Below are positions 11,893-24,279 of a DNA stretch of 64,000 nt, piece after piece. A program made the position numbers and the translations under genes. Origin of the DNA: Coriaria nepalensis (Eukaryota; Streptophyta; Magnoliopsida; Cucurbitales; Coriariaceae); the NCBI GenBank assembly GCA_027186245.1, contig CP114497.1:999501-1063500 (forward strand), written 5' to 3'. The notes under the pieces are model-generated. The model had not been told where the DNA came from and did not search any database. It saw only the letters and a program-made list of their open reading frames with translations. How positions within the stretch are numbered: the first letter of the stretch is position 1; the number at the start of each line of letters is the position of its first letter.

Positions 11893-12207
11893 ATGGCGAC
11901 CACTTTTGCCACTGTCCGACCGGATCCGATCATAGCATCTTCCATAAAACCCGAACCGAATCGACGCAAGCCCGTTTCGATCAACCGGATGGTCTCCCGA
12001 TCCCGACTACGTCAATCCAGTCAGCGATTCAACGATTCAGAACCCAAATACCCATGAACACGCCGGCTAGCCGGATCCTGAACGATCCAGGTCCGGAAGT
12101 AGCTTCGGAAGAAGACGCTGGAAAGCTCCACATTCCACGACATCATGTACTATTGAGCCATCGCTTACCGTCTAGCCTCCGATTTATCCGACCGTTACGA
12201 TAAATAG
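11893..12207 (+). pseudogene. Probable decayed small plant protein gene (three frames)
   Basis: Coding-like text is spread over three frames on the plus strand. From 11893 it reads MATTFATVRPDPIIASSIKP then NRRKPVS. One frame over, from about 11990, it reads GWSPDPDYVN. In the third, near 12117-12206, it reads KKTLESSTFHDIMYY, a TGA, then AIAYRLASDLSDRYDK before TAG. I believe this is a plant-specific small protein of unknown function whose intact form has WW.PLFGW before SPDPDY and EEKAKQLR before KKT, but this is from memory and not certain. The GC-richer base composition fits a former gene. It reads as broken by at least one small deletion, another frameshift and a nonsense codon. Confidence 0.45.
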
Positions 12208-13354
12208 GTCTGGTCTGGTCGGAGGGCCGGTAAGTCCCATCGCCGGCTGTTTTTTTTTTTCCTCGATGGGGGTAAGTTAGATATGTTAGCATTAATGTCA
12301 AGGCTTGTGTTTGCCTTTACATGCAATCTGTCGAAATGAAACAAAAATAAGAGGAGAAAAAAAGAAAAAAACTTGGATCTTTTCCTTGTTTCTGAAGTCT
12401 AAACTATGTCACTGGAACAGATCATGTTTCCTTTTTCTCCAATGTTGTAAGGTGTCATCTGTTTTGGCGCGTTTTGTGATGCACTTTCAGGTCTATGTGA
12501 GATTAGATTGTATCCAAACGTGGCTTGAAACCCAAACTGAAGTTTATGCAACATGAAAGTGAATCTAATCTGATCCAGGAATGCAAGTTAAAAGCTTGAC
12601 TGTACCTTGCCTAAAATGACTTCAATTGTTAAATGGGTTGTTTTTTTTCACACATTAGCCACATCGGACCCAAAAGGGACGAAACGTGGCTCTGTTTCAG
12701 ATGAAATTTACATGGAACAGAGGATCCAAAAAGGAACGAATGAATGACATTTACGGATCATCCATAAGAAACTCTCACTCTACTACATAAAAGAAGCTTC
12801 CATCTTACTTCTTTGTACACGTGTGTCCACGTTTAATCCTCGGAGCTCAGTCCTAAACTTGCCTGCCTACTCTGTGTTCCAACATTGCTTATAAATATAT
12901 TTATTTGCCGACCAGAAAGAAAAAGAGAAGCCACACGCTTTATTAAAATAAAAGAATTTATTACATTAATTTCCGTCCCACAATTAATCAACTGCTTGCT
13001 TGAATCTAAAAGTTGAAAATAGGCTTATAATGTTAAAAGCATGTGCGTGATGAGTTGACTGTCTTCAACCTTCCCCATAAGATAGCTGCTCGGAGAGATT
13101 CCATTGAATCCATTGTTTCAATTATGGGAACCGATGTTGCCAGCAGAACATAGACCCAGATCGAGATCGTCATAAATCTCTGCATCAATCTCGTTTACGT
13201 ATTATTATACTTCTACTAGTATCAATCGCTCATATAGCAGCAGCTTCTCGCCTCCTTCTTCGACCATTATATTATACAGTTTTCAACTCTATATAAACCC
13301 AATCCCACCTCCATTATAACTACTCCATCTCTCTCTCTCTCTCTCTCTGTAAAA
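12208..13354. other. Intergenic; DUF642 promoter
   Basis: No gene seen. CACGTGTGTCCACGT near 12819-12833 is ACGT-core/ABRE-like. A CT repeat at 13331-13349 lies in the 5' leader just before the DUF642 start codon. Confidence 0.5.
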
Positions 13355-14728
13355 ATGAAGAAAGTCACGACGCTGTTACTGCTACTCTGTTTTGTCTACC
13401 AGACAGCCTCGTCAGTTATTACAGACGGTAATTAATCAACAACCTAAACTTCATTAATCACAATCAATACTGTAAACCGCTAACTGCTAACATATGCTTG
13501 ATTGTACAGGTTTATTACCAAATGGCGACTTTAGAAAAGGACCAAAACCATCGCAGCTAAACGGCACCGTGATAACCGACCCGAAAGCCATACCATACTG
13601 GAGACTATCCGGTTTAGTAGAGTACATAAAAGCCGGTTCAAAACAGGGCGATATGATCTTGATAGTGCCGCATCACATGCATGCATTGAGGCTCGGAAAC
13701 GAAGCATCCATCGAGCAAAAGATCCGAGTCATCAAGGGCGGGTTTTACTCCATCTCCTTCAGCGTGGCTCGCACGTGCGCTCAAGACGAGAAGCTCAACC
13801 TTTCTGTTTCTCCCAGCCTCGAACCCAATGACTCGGGCATTTTTCCGGTTCAGACCGTTTATAGCAGTGATGGGTGGGAATCCTATTCATGGGCTTTTCA
13901 GGCGGATCATTATGTTTTAGATCTCGCGATCCATAACCCGGGTCCGGAAGAGGATCCGGCCTGCGGCCCATTAATTAATTCAATCTCTTTGAAGCTCTTG
14001 TTCCCTCCTAAACGTACCAGTGGTAAAAACAAAACATAATTAAATCTAATTAATTTTTTGAGATGGCAAAACTGGATTTGGCTTCGGTTTAGGCCGTATG
14101 AGTCCGAATTGATCAAGATCAGTACGGTCGAACCGAATCCAACTTTCGGTTAAGCGTTTAAAACTAAGCTAATTGATTCATTTTTCCTAATGATTTTGTA
14201 GATAATCTTTTGAAAAATGGAGATTTCGAAGAGGGCCCGTACGTGATTCCAGAAAGTTCTAACGGAGTTTTGATCCCACCTCGCATTGAAGATGATCATA
14301 GCCCATTACCGGGATGGGTTGTAGAATCACTTAAAGCGGTGAAGTATATTGACTCGGACCATTTTGCCGTTCCAAGGGGCAAACGGGCGGTTGAACTTGT
14401 CGGCGGGAAAGAGAGTGCTATTGCTCAAACGGTGGTTACGATCCCCGGAAAGATATATGCACTCACGTTTGCGGTTGGAGACGGTAATAACTCTTGCGTG
14501 GGAACGTTGTCGGTTGAGGTGTTTGCCGGGAAAGGGAGGTTGACCGTGCCGTATGAGTCAACGGGTAAAGGCGGGTTCAAGAAGTATGTTTTGAGGTTTA
14601 CTGCTGTGTCCGCTCGCACGAGAGTCGTGTTTCTAAGCACGTTTTATACTATGAAGAGTGATGGGTCCGGTTCTTTGTGTGGGCCCGTTGTTGATGATGT
14701 TAAATTGCTTAGTGTTCGCAAACCATGA
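13355..14728 (+). CDS. DUF642 cell-wall protein (BIIDXI-like)
   Basis: Exons 13355-13427, 13510-14022 and 14202-14728; 370 aa, the usual family length, with both introns phase 1. A signal peptide (KKVTTLLLLLCFVYQTASS) is followed by two tandem galactose-binding-like halves. Each half opens with the family motif: LLPNGDFRKGP after the first intron and NLLKNGDFEEGPYV after the second. Other family marks are IPYWRLSGLVEYI, QDEKLNLSV, DPACGPLI and GSLCGPVVDDVKLL. Family members are apoplastic, bind cell-wall polysaccharide or pectin methylesterase, and are seed-plant specific. The intron position separating the halves is typical. No defects seen. Confidence 0.94.
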
Positions 14729-15056
14729 CATGGATATGGATGATTGATCAATTGTGTATTTATATCATATGATACGTCGATTAATGTTGGTTTAGTACGA
14801 TAATATATAGTTGTAAGTTGTAACATGTAAAATGATAATAAGAATTTAAAATGATAAATGATAATAAAATACACGACTCGTGTTTCGGTGAGCCTCACGT
14901 GCGAAGTGGATCCCGGATTGGACAGGGCCACAGGGAGCACCACTCTCATTCCCTTCCTCCTAGTGAGAAAGAGAGAGAGAGAGAGAGAGCTCTAATCCTC
15001 TGCGCAAGGCGGCGACCTGAGAACATAAATCGACAATATCTTACCTGAAAAAGACG
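14729..15056. promoter_or_regulatory. DUF642 3' end and COX5b promoter
   Basis: A compact 328-bp spacer. It contains a (GA)n tract at about 14968-14988, typical of plant core promoters and 5' UTRs, before the COX5b start at 15057. No clear TATA box. Confidence 0.5.
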
Positions 15057-16993
15057 ATGTGGAGGAGACTGGTCTCTTCGCAGTTCAAAACCCTAGCGTC
15101 CGCAACCACAACGGCATCTGCTCCATGGCGGTCCGTCCCCAAGCCATCCCCGTTTTCTTCTTCATCGCCGTCTTCTTCTCTGTTCGCTCGCAAATTCAGT
15201 ACTGATTCTGGTAAGACCTTATTTCTCACGCTTATCTTAGATCAAAACCCAAAAAAATATGTATATGCGCAGGAGTAGAACAACCTCTTACGAGCGTCAT
15301 ATTCATTTCCGTATAGATCTCTGTATGTGCGATTTATTTGATTGTATTGAAATGCAGCTGATACTGCTGTGAAGAAGAAGGTTGAGGATGTAATGCCTAT
15401 TGCCACTGGACATGAAAGGGAGGAGCTTGAAGCTGAGCTCGAGGTTCTGATTCTTTTCCCTTTTCTTTTCCTTCTTTGCCCCTTCTGTTTGTCATTTATA
15501 ATTTAATGTATAATGTGATTCAGACTTATGCTTAGTGTTTCGGGTGTCAATTGAATACAAGGCTGCATTTGCTCTACCAGAATTGCACCAGACAATATTT
15601 GTTATTTGATCATGATTAATTATCTTAGGTTCTATTCTGCTCTGGTTTTTTCTGTTATGTTTATCTTTTGCTCTGCCATTCTGCAAGTGATTCTCATTCT
15701 TGTTTCCTTTGGTTGTGCAGGGTAGGGATATTCTTGATATAAACTTTCCAGAAGGTCCTTTTGGCACAAAGGTTAGTGTGTTGTTTCAGTTTTTCTGAAT
15801 GATTATTCTAGTTTTCTTCAGGGTAGACACACATTCAAATGTCTATATTCTAAACTCACATATCTGATTGTGTTGGGATATTTTACATTTCTAGGTTACA
15901 GTAGTGATTACTTTCATTGTAATATTGAAAGAACTTTTGGTTTAGTTATGCAGCATAGAGGCCTTTAATTGCAAATGTTCAGCCTGAAATTGTAGAAACA
16001 GGGTGGACAAAACGTGGTTCTTTCGTTTAATACAAGAGGAATGCATATACTCGTAGTCTGAACTCTGTTATATTGCTCATAGAAACCAATTACATTCGGT
16101 CTCTGCTTTTAGAAAGTTTCACTTTTCTAGCCCTAAAAATGAATGTAAAGAAGTGAGATAGGAGGACACATCTTAAGATTTCTTGTTTGTTTGTACGAAG
16201 TTTTCGACAAGCATAACAGGTAGATTGAACTATCAATTATCAAATTAGGAGTTGCAATCAAGGAAGGGTGAAACTATGAATTTGTTATCATTGAAAATTT
16301 ATCTTCTTTTGAAGTCGTTATGTGTATCATCATCTGCTCATATTGTCTGAACCAGAATGATCGGATCAGTGCAACTTAGTTGTTATACCATAGTACAGAT
16401 CAGAGAAAGAGCTTTTTCTTCTTTTCGTTTGTTTACCGAGAATTAACTATTTTTTTTCCATTTTAGTACCATGACATAATGCTCATTTATCTTCCCACCT
16501 TATGTGAACGAAATCATCTTGCTGCCTGTAGGAATCCCCTGCAGTTGTTAAGTCCTACTATGACAAAAGAATAGTTGGATGCCCAGGAGGTGAAGGCGGT
16601 GAGTATTTGTAAAAAAAGAAAAGATTAGATTTATCCTTCAATTTTTCTACAGATTTCATTCTTCACTCAGCTAGATATTCATCAGCTATCCTCAAACTTC
16701 AATTAACTCGATTTGGGACGTCTTCGTGTAGAGGACGAGCATGATGTTGTCTGGTTCTGGCTAGAGAAAGGAAAACCCCATGAATGTCCGGTTTGCACTC
16801 AGTACTTTGTGGTAAGTGGATGATTAGACTGGATCGATATATATTAGTATAGCAAAATGATCAAAGAAACATGAACAGAAATTTAGGCGATAAGAAATGA
16901 AAATTGAAATTCTCTTTTGCGGTCTTGCAGCTGGAAGTGGTGGGACCTGGAGGACCTCCGGATGGGCATGGAGATGATGAGCATCACCATTGA
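15057..16993 (+). CDS. COX5B: Cytochrome c oxidase subunit 5b, mitochondrial
   Basis: Six exons: 15057-15210, 15358-15443, 15721-15771, 16532-16598, 16732-16811, 16931-16993; 166 aa, all phases consistent. The N-terminus (MWRRLVSSQF, Ser/Thr/Ala/Arg-rich to about residue 48) is a mitochondrial presequence. The mature part contains DVMPIATGHEREELEAELEG, FPEGPFGTKESPAVVKSYY, RIVGCPGG and KPHECPVCTQYFVLEVVGPG, giving the Cys ligands of the structural zinc site. It ends GHGDDEHHH. Nuclear-encoded, peripheral subunit of respiratory complex IV on the matrix side. The rather long third intron (about 760 bp) shows nothing coding. Confidence 0.96.
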
Positions 16994-19183
16994 TTGCGAC
17001 ATGGGCTGTAATTTCTTACTGGAATAAAACGTGCAGAAGATAAGACAATTCCTAGTATACACTGAAGCTTTCAAAATTTAATAGCTGTAATGTTTTGTTT
17101 GACTTTGTTTCCATTTTCCATTTCCTCGTTTTTGTTTAAAATTTTTATTTCTTCATTTTTCTTCGCCTTGGTAACTATTGGCATCATCGCTCGAGTCCAT
17201 CTTCCCTTGTCATTATAACAAAGATTGGTTGTCATGTCTTTGGTTATTAGACACCGTTCAAATTCTGCACGTTATAGTTAAAGAGATAGCATGCCTTGTT
17301 GTGCAATAACAAATTGCCATGTTGATGATGAACAAGGAACCTATTCTCAAATGTTCGCATCGCATCTTCCCAGGTATGGCTAAAGCTTATTTGACAATCA
17401 ACACTAGTTTTCTGGAAGTGTTTCCGTCACAATGAAAAGGAGTGGCGACAAAGATACATGAAGAAGACAAAATAAGACAAGCAAGCATCCTTGCCTAGAT
17501 TACTACTTTCTCAGTTTGGATACAAGAATAACACGGGTCGCCATTTTTTGTTCCTTCTCGTATTTCCTCTCTCTCTCTCATTGGGGAAAAAGGTGAATTA
17601 TAATATACTTATATAAAGCAAAGTATGTGGATGGTTTATTATCTTCTCAGAACTAGAGAAAGGTGAGAATCAATGTGGGGAGGCAAAAATGTAAAGGGGA
17701 ATAGATTCAAAGGGATTTAAAAATAAAATAAAAAAAATAAAAATCACATCTTACCTATAATGAAAATAGGAATAACAACAGCTTCTACTTCCATACTTGT
17801 AACCAAGGAATGAGAAGTGAAATACATGGTTACTAGCTAATTTATCATTTATTATGCGTAGGAAATTTAAAAATGGAAAGGAATAATATTAGCTAGAGTA
17901 GTTAAGGCTCAAAATTTTAGGTGCAATCTATACAAGATAACTTTTTTGGACTAAATATCAATCACTCTTATAGAAATAGACTTTTTATCTCAGCCATCCA
18001 CGATCCACATTGACCTAGCATTAGGGAGGTGAGAGAGACTAATCACGTTGATGTTATTAAGCTTAGCTAGTCTAAATATCTTAGGATATAATAAAAAGTA
18101 AAAACTAATTTTAATTTCATTGGAATCAAATTCCATAAAAAATTTTGGTATGAACAAAAAAAAAAAAAAATATGAAGATGAAGATAATAAAAAAAATTAT
18201 GAGATGGAATATCAAGAGTAGGGAAGAAGTTGACAAATTGAAAAGCTAAGATATATTATGAAGATCACTACGAACCGGAATCCGGAAGGCGAAATGGAAA
18301 CGCTCTTCTTCCGTTAACCCGAAATATACAAAGGAAATAAGATGCGTTATTAGTTTATAAGATAATCTAATCATTTTTTGCTATGTAAGACTTATCAACC
18401 ATTGTTAAAGCTGTATGGGAAACCAGAGGATCTTTTGCTTTTGCTTCTTATACATACATTATCTCATATGTAAGAACCTGAACTTCACATTATAAATTAG
18501 TAGTAACATAAAGTAAATTAACACATGAAAGCTTAGTCTTGATTTGGTAAAGTTTTTGAATTTAATATAAACACTATAGTTTGTTTTTTTTTTTTTTGGT
18601 TTAATGGGCATCCATCGATCAAAAATATTCACAAACAAATATGATTGAACAGAAAACAATAAAACATAAAAAAAATTTCTTTTACAAACATGGGTCTGTT
18701 CTTTAGTGTTTTCAGTAATATTCTTGCAAGATTTTTTTTTTGTGGCCTGCAACTAAGCACAGGAATAGATTCTCACTTTGGAAGCTGGGTGGCTTATGAT
18801 TTGATGATGAGGTATGGTGGCTTATGTGTGCGTGTTTGGATTCTCAGTTCCTCAGCTAAAAGCCTTGTTGCTTTTGTCCTTGTCTTTACTTCTCTCCTCT
18901 TAAATTTTTATAGTTTTTTTTCTCTTCACAGAAAAAGAAAAAGCGTTACTACTGTTTTTCGAAGAAAAATACTTCCAAGTATAATATAAACATTTTAAAA
19001 TCAATTACTTGGCGAAGACTTAATTTCTATTCCACACGACACATTGCCCACATTTCGGCTATAAATATGTACTGTCGTTTTTATGTTTTTCATCAAGAAC
19101 TGGTGCTGTACTTGACTACTCCTTCCCCAGATTACTGCTCATTAGCCTCCTTTCTGTTTTTCATAGGAAGAACACATTAAAAA
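16994..19183. other. Intergenic
   Basis: About 2.2 kb. COX5b 3' region, then AT-rich DNA. Short open frames (for example 18690-18989) have no recognisable family, signal or splice context. The last 200 bp is the promoter of the esterase gene. Confidence 0.55.
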
Positions 19184-21000
19184 ATGAGCTATATACATTC
19201 TAATCTGGGCTCTGGTTAGTTTGCTTTACTATCTCTGTTCATTTACACGGCCATGTTTTGTATATATATATATATATATGTGTGTGTGGGCTTTTGAGAA
19301 GTAAGTTTGTTGATTTTGGATACAAATTTCAGGAAGTAGAAACAGTGGAAGAAAGGCATTTGAGTTCGGAAGGACATATGTGGTCCGGCCGAAAGGGAAA
19401 CACCAGGCCACCATTGTTTGGCTTCATGGCCTTGGTGACAATGGCTCCAGGTAACATATTCTTCATACATACATTCATATATGTATATGTGTATTTATAT
19501 ATGTATTTGCCATTATCAGTAGATGAAAGGTTTATTCATATCAGAAGCTTCCGTACATTTTTGGAATGTCAACATTACCAATATTGGCATAATTATAGAT
19601 TCTCTGATCAGTAGAATAGATTCATTCACTGCAACAAAACACGAGCTCCGTGAATTACATAGCATCAAGTTTAATGATTTTTCTTTCTTCCTATGCTAGA
19701 TTTTTTATTCCTTAAGAATCCTTCATGTTTGCTAAAATGAGTTAATATGTATAGAAAAGCAAACTAACAAACCGGTTCGTGTTTTTTCTCGTTCTTAATT
19801 CTCCGGTTTGGGAAAAGCAGCTCCTCTCAGCACCTGGAATCCCTTCCCCTTCCCAATGTAAGAACAATACTCATCTTTGATCGCTTTCCTTAAACATCTC
19901 CATCTTCTTCTTCTTCTACTTAGTTTTTTTTTTTTTACATGATCATATTCTTATGTTTGCAGATAAAATGGATCTGCCCCACCGCTCCAAGCCGTCCTGT
20001 CACCGTTCTAGGAGGCTTTCTCTGCACAGCTTGTAAGTATGCTACATACCACATATCCTTTTATATTGTAAGATAGACACATGAAAATGCTAATTATTCA
20101 AATATCAGGGTTCGATATGAGAGAAATTTCAGAAGACGGTCTGGATGATTGGGAAGGTCTAGACGCCTCAGCTGCCCATATCTCCAACTTACTATCCACA
20201 GAACCAGCTGATGGTAAACTAAAATTCAACTTTTTTTTTCGTTTACTTCTCATTGGTGCTGTAGATTTATGTGAATATTTTTATTTCTGCAGTTAAACTC
20301 AGTATTGGCGGGTTCAGTATGGGTGCAGCAATGGCTCTTTACTCCGCAACTTGCTTTGCTCTTGGACGATACAGCAACGGCTACCCTTATCCTCTCCAGA
20401 TAAGAACAGTTATTGGACTTAGTGGCTGGCTTGTTGGATCAAGGTCTAGTTCTAAATACTATTTAAAAGATATAAATACAGAACATGATATGATGACATC
20501 CCTATGTCCTGAAATTAACATGGCTTGAAATAAAAATAACTATGCAGTACCTTAAAGAACAAGATAGAAGCATCAAATGAGGCTGCAAGGCGAGCCGGAT
20601 CCTTACAGATCCTGCTATGTCACGGCATGTGTATGTACAATTCGACCTTTGTTTTTTTCCTTATCTAGTGGAAACGCTTAGCTAACAAATTTGTTATTAT
20701 TATAATGTCTATTGCAGGCGATGATGTTGTGGCATACAAGCATGGCGAAAAATCGGCCCAGTCCCTGAGTTTAGCCGGATTTAGATATCTTGCATTCAAA
20801 TCCTATGATGGGTAGTAAATCTCAATTCTCATATTAACAGATAAAACTTATAAAAAAAAAAATTGTACCTTTTTTTCTTTTACTTGTTTTGATTATATGT
20901 TTGATTATAACTTTGCAGGCTGGGACATTACACGATTCCGAAAGAGATGAATGAGGTCTGCAGTTGGCTTGTGGCAAGTATGGGGCTTGAGGGGAGATAA
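19184..21000 (+). CDS. Acyl-protein thioesterase / carboxylesterase (LYPLA family)
   Basis: Nine exons: 19184-19214, 19333-19450, 19821-19857, 19963-20032, 20109-20213, 20293-20443, 20548-20630, 20718-20811, 20919-21000; 256 aa with all phases matching. Alpha/beta hydrolase of the phospholipase/carboxylesterase family. It shows RTYVVRPKGKHQATIVWLHG with the oxyanion region HGLGDNGSS, nucleophile Ser129 in GGFSMGAAMAL, Asp200/201 in HGMCDDVV and His233 in GLGHYTIP. MSYIHSNLGSGSR matches plant homologues at the start. Likely cytosolic; by family it removes acyl groups from S-palmitoylated proteins or hydrolyses lysophospholipids. Intron 1 starts just before a TA/TG microsatellite (about 19258-19288). 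Looks functional. Confidence 0.93.
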
Positions 21001-21387
21001 AAAGGGAATTGAGATCATATAGGAGATAATCAGGGTATGAAGAAAGGAGTTCAGGGATGAAACTTTTCCAGACAGAGAACTTTAGATGATTCCGATAATT
21101 TCGCTCCGTTTTGTATTACTATTGTTCCCAAATAAAGTTTTGTATTACTACTTGTAGAATCTTATTCTATCAGATTCAGTAACCATATTTTGTTTTTGAG
21201 TAAAAGAAAGTTGTGATAGATGGTAAAGAGTTGAAACTTCAAAGTGGCATGAGGAAAATAAATAAAATTAACCGGAAAGTTTCTACAATCTGACAAGGAT
21301 GCATCCAAAAATATTTGTTCAGATACCATCTTCGGGATCTTCACGAGGGGGAGAAGATCAGAGAAGGAAGTGGTAAGAGCAGCATCT
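21001..21387. other. Convergent 3' regions
   Basis: 3' ends of the esterase (+) and of the CXC-like gene (-). A minus-strand frame 21162-21428 (SFSDLLPLVKIP) may be leftover C-terminal coding sequence of the CXC gene in another frame. Confidence 0.4.
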
Positions 21388-22722
21388 TCATCCATATGCA
21401 GCAAGGAAATATGAAAATTGAAAACCATCTCTCATCGAATCATACGCTAAAGCATTGGGAATGATGTCATATAACTGTGGCAGAATCAATTGATTCCGTT
21501 TCTTGACCTCATCAAGTTTTTCCATATGTTCAGCCTTATTCATGCAATTTTCACACTCACAGCTTTCCCCGCAATGCATTGTCGAATTAAAGCAGTCACA
21601 ATAACTGCAACACAAAATAAAAATGTCTAATCAGTAGTATCTAGAATTTAGAGATACTGCAGAATCCTCTTTGGTCACTTACAGTTTCAGACACTGAGAC
21701 TTCTTGCAATGGCACCGTATCCGATCGTCAACTCCAACCGAGTAGTTTCTCCTTCTCAGTGAGGGCTTGCCTTGGGATAAATCAAAGGATGGGCCATTCT
21801 GGAAAGGAAAGAGCATTCCCTCACTTTGAGCCGCCTTTGAAATCAAATGGAAGGGAAATCAAATCATATTAGTGTTAGTTTTAGAGCTAAAGAAAAAAAG
21901 GACTAATCAAAAAGGTGCTATACCTCAACACGATCATTATTCATGACATAATGAATTCCTACTGCCTCCGAATGCGAAAGCGAGCTATTATTGACGTGAT
22001 TAAAACCCGGCCAAGTAGCTAATTTATCATCATGATACATACTGGAGGAGCGCGTTTACAGATTATTGCAGTAGGGAACCCAAGGATAACCCTCATTGGA
22101 ACCCAGGAAAGTTGCTAATTTGTATTCATAAGACTCACTGGAGGGGCCTATAATTTTTGATATAGATGAAGGAAAAGAGGCGGCAGAATTGTCCGGATTC
22201 TGACACTGTCTAGCCGGCCCGCACGAGCCCGCTGATGACTAGTTTCCATTGAACTCTGTGTCAAACAAAAAGCAGAGGAAACAAAAAAAAAAAAAGAATC
22301 TTGAATCTTGTTAAACAGGGAAAACATTAAAAAACACATCTAAATCTGATCAGAAAATAGTTCTCTTTGTTGAAGAAAACCGGAATCTTTCCAGAGATCG
22401 ACGAAGGAAGAGTGGTAAACTGGAGGCACTGCGGCAAAATGACTCCCCGGAGATGCTTGCACATGTTGCAGTGTCTGAACTGATCTCGCCGGAGAAATAT
22501 TACTCAGTTCACTTCACTTCCTATAAATTGATAAGAACCGTAGTGTAATATTATCAAACAACTTAGAAAGACTATTAAATTCAAATCAATGTTCATAAGA
22601 AAAAGCAGTGTGTGGAAAAGGAGAAGAAAAAACAGAGAAACCGGTGAAGACGATGTTGGACTTGGCCGGAAAGCGGAGATCGAATAGGGATTCGGAGTCT
22701 GATTAGGATAGGGATAATCCAT
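21388..22722 (-). pseudogene. Degenerate CXC-domain (tesmin/TSO1, CPP-like) gene
   Basis: Minus-strand blocks: 22722-22642 (MDYPYPNQTPNPYSISAFRP), about 22516-22346 (SPARSVQTLQHVQAS ... GFLQQRELFSDQ), about 22230-22040 (QNPDNSAASFPS), 22040-21924, 21834-21683 and 21604-21388. The last two join in phase to give RIRCHCKKSQCLKLYCDCF then CGESCECENCMNK, one CXC motif of the DNA-binding CRC domain; the second CXC motif is missing. In-frame stops occur at the start of block 2, in block 3 (TAG) and between blocks 3 and 4 (TAA), and block 2 has no GT donor. YEYKLATF and YHDDKLATW form a small internal repeat. A shortened protein starting at 22040 (161 aa) remains possible. Probably a pseudogene. Confidence 0.6.
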
Positions 22723-23066
22723 GGGCGAATTGGCGATAAACAATGATAAATTTCAGGGTTCAGGTGAGTTTTATGAAGATAATTTGAAGAAACCTTATTA
22801 TATAATATTTTTAAAGAATAATTAGCAGATTTAATTATCAAATATTAATTGGGGAGATTATTATATAATAAACACTTATTTATAAGGAACCGAACCACCC
22901 CAGATGACGAACTAAGCAATAGCATCATCCCATCTTAAGGGCCTCCTTAAAAAAAAAAAAAACACAAACAAAACAAAAAGAGCAACAACAGATTAAGACT
23001 ACGTCAACTAATACAAGGCCAAGGCACACTGATCATGATTAGTTCTCCTCTAATCATATTATTCAT
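22723..23066. other. Intergenic
   Basis: Upstream flank of the CXC-like gene and 3' region of the minus-strand LEA gene. An A-run near 22949-22961 is the only notable feature. Confidence 0.5.
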
Positions 23067-23632
23067 TTAAGTCTTGTAATGACTGGGCGGGTCGCGTTTG
23101 TTAATATCCTCCTCGTCATCTCCCGCCATGCCAAATGTATGTTTCACGGCATCAGCCGCACCGTGGGCCACGCTCATCACTTTCTCCCCCGTCTGGCCCA
23201 GAAACCCACTCGTTTTCTCTTTACCGGCCTCCGCCGTTTCGCCGGCCCGTTGAGCCGCTTCCCAGCCCTTCTGCTTTGCCGATTCGGTTGTTTCGGAAGC
23301 CTTCTCCTTTGCAGCGCGTGCCTTGTCGGACAAGTAACTCCCTGTCTGGTCCTTGGACTCGCTGACCCGGTCTTTTGCGGATCCAGCCGCGCCCTGTGTC
23401 TTGCCTTTCGCTTCTTGGGCTGTGTCGCGTGTCTTGTCCCACGCATCTCGGGCCTTGTCCTCCGCTGAGCCCATCATTTGGTTGGTCTTTTCCTGTCAAT
23501 TAAATATTAAAAAAAAAATAAAGATAAGCTTTAAACTTTAATACAACTTAAAACATTAAAATTATATAAAATTAAGACCTCAGTACGGCCCTTGGTTTCA
23601 CCGGCTCTGTAATTCTGCTCGTTGGATGCCAT
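23067..23632 (-). CDS. Late embryogenesis abundant protein, LEA_4 (group 3)
   Basis: Exon 1 23632-23579 (MASNEQNYRAGETKGRTE), intron, exon 2 23492-23067; 159 aa. Hydrophilic, rich in Ala, Lys, Glu, Thr, Gly and Asp, almost without large hydrophobics. It is built from degenerate 11-residue repeats (KARDAWDKTRD, KAKEKASETTE-like), ending MSVAHGAADAVKHTFGMAG. LEA_4 proteins are disordered in water and fold to amphipathic helices on drying, protecting membranes and enzymes during seed maturation or drought. It faces the LEA-like gene at 24280 across a promoter with several ACGTG elements, consistent with ABA control. The GC-rich coding sequence creates long shadow frames on the other strand. Confidence 0.92.
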
Positions 23633-24279
23633 TTTCCCTTCTTTTCTCCGAATAACAAAAGTTGTTGATTTCTTTTAGCTTCTTCTTCTTCTTCTTCTTC
23701 TTCTTCTTGATCTAGCTACCGAGGGATGCAGATGGTAATCTGAGGTCTTATTTGTAAGATTTCGTGTTTGACAAGTGATCGACACGTGTCCTTTGTTTTG
23801 ACACCTAAGTAGCACGTGCCCTGCTGTTGGTTAAAGTTGGTCTATCTTACTTTTTGCTTTGGCCGATTAAAATATCCTATGAGAGATTGCCACGTTTTTT
23901 CTATTCAATTTCAAGGAGCCACGTTTGCATGTAGAAGATTTTAACTTAACGCATCTATTTTCTTCTTTCGGTCCAAACTAAGGCCTAAGCCCGTTTACGG
24001 ATAGTCTAGGCCCGTTTAAAGCCCAAGTAGTGCAGGCCCACATCCCTTTATGATCGATCTCGTTATTGATCGAGCAATTAGTTTGAAACAGTCTTTTACC
24101 ATGCAAGCTATGTGGAGGTAAGACCATATGAATAGGGAAGTAGTGGTGAGAAGTTAGAGACATGTAGTGTAAGAAAGCTCTTTAAATTCAACCCTTCTAA
24201 TCACCTTAACCTTCATCTCACTCTTAGCTTTGATCTCTAATCTAATCACAGAAGCAAAATCAAGCACAATCAAGAGACA
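23633..24279. promoter_or_regulatory. Shared LEA promoter with ABRE/G-box elements
   Basis: 647 bp between divergent LEA start codons. It contains GACACGTGTC (23781-23790, a palindromic G-box), AGCACGTGCC (23811-23820), GCCACGTTT near 23889 and again near 23928. ACGTG cores are the binding sites of ABA-response bZIPs. A CTT repeat lies in the leader of the minus-strand gene (about 23686-23708). Confidence 0.65.

Noticed and set aside
18690..18989. 99-codon open frame on the plus strand
   Set aside because: No recognisable motif, biased to Phe/Leu/Ser as expected of T-rich DNA, overlaps an antisense frame, and has no splice or promoter support.
23079..23499. Several long frames on both strands over the LEA gene
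   Set aside because: Shadows caused by the GC-rich, repeat-like LEA coding sequence; only the LEA frame has family text and a matching first exon.
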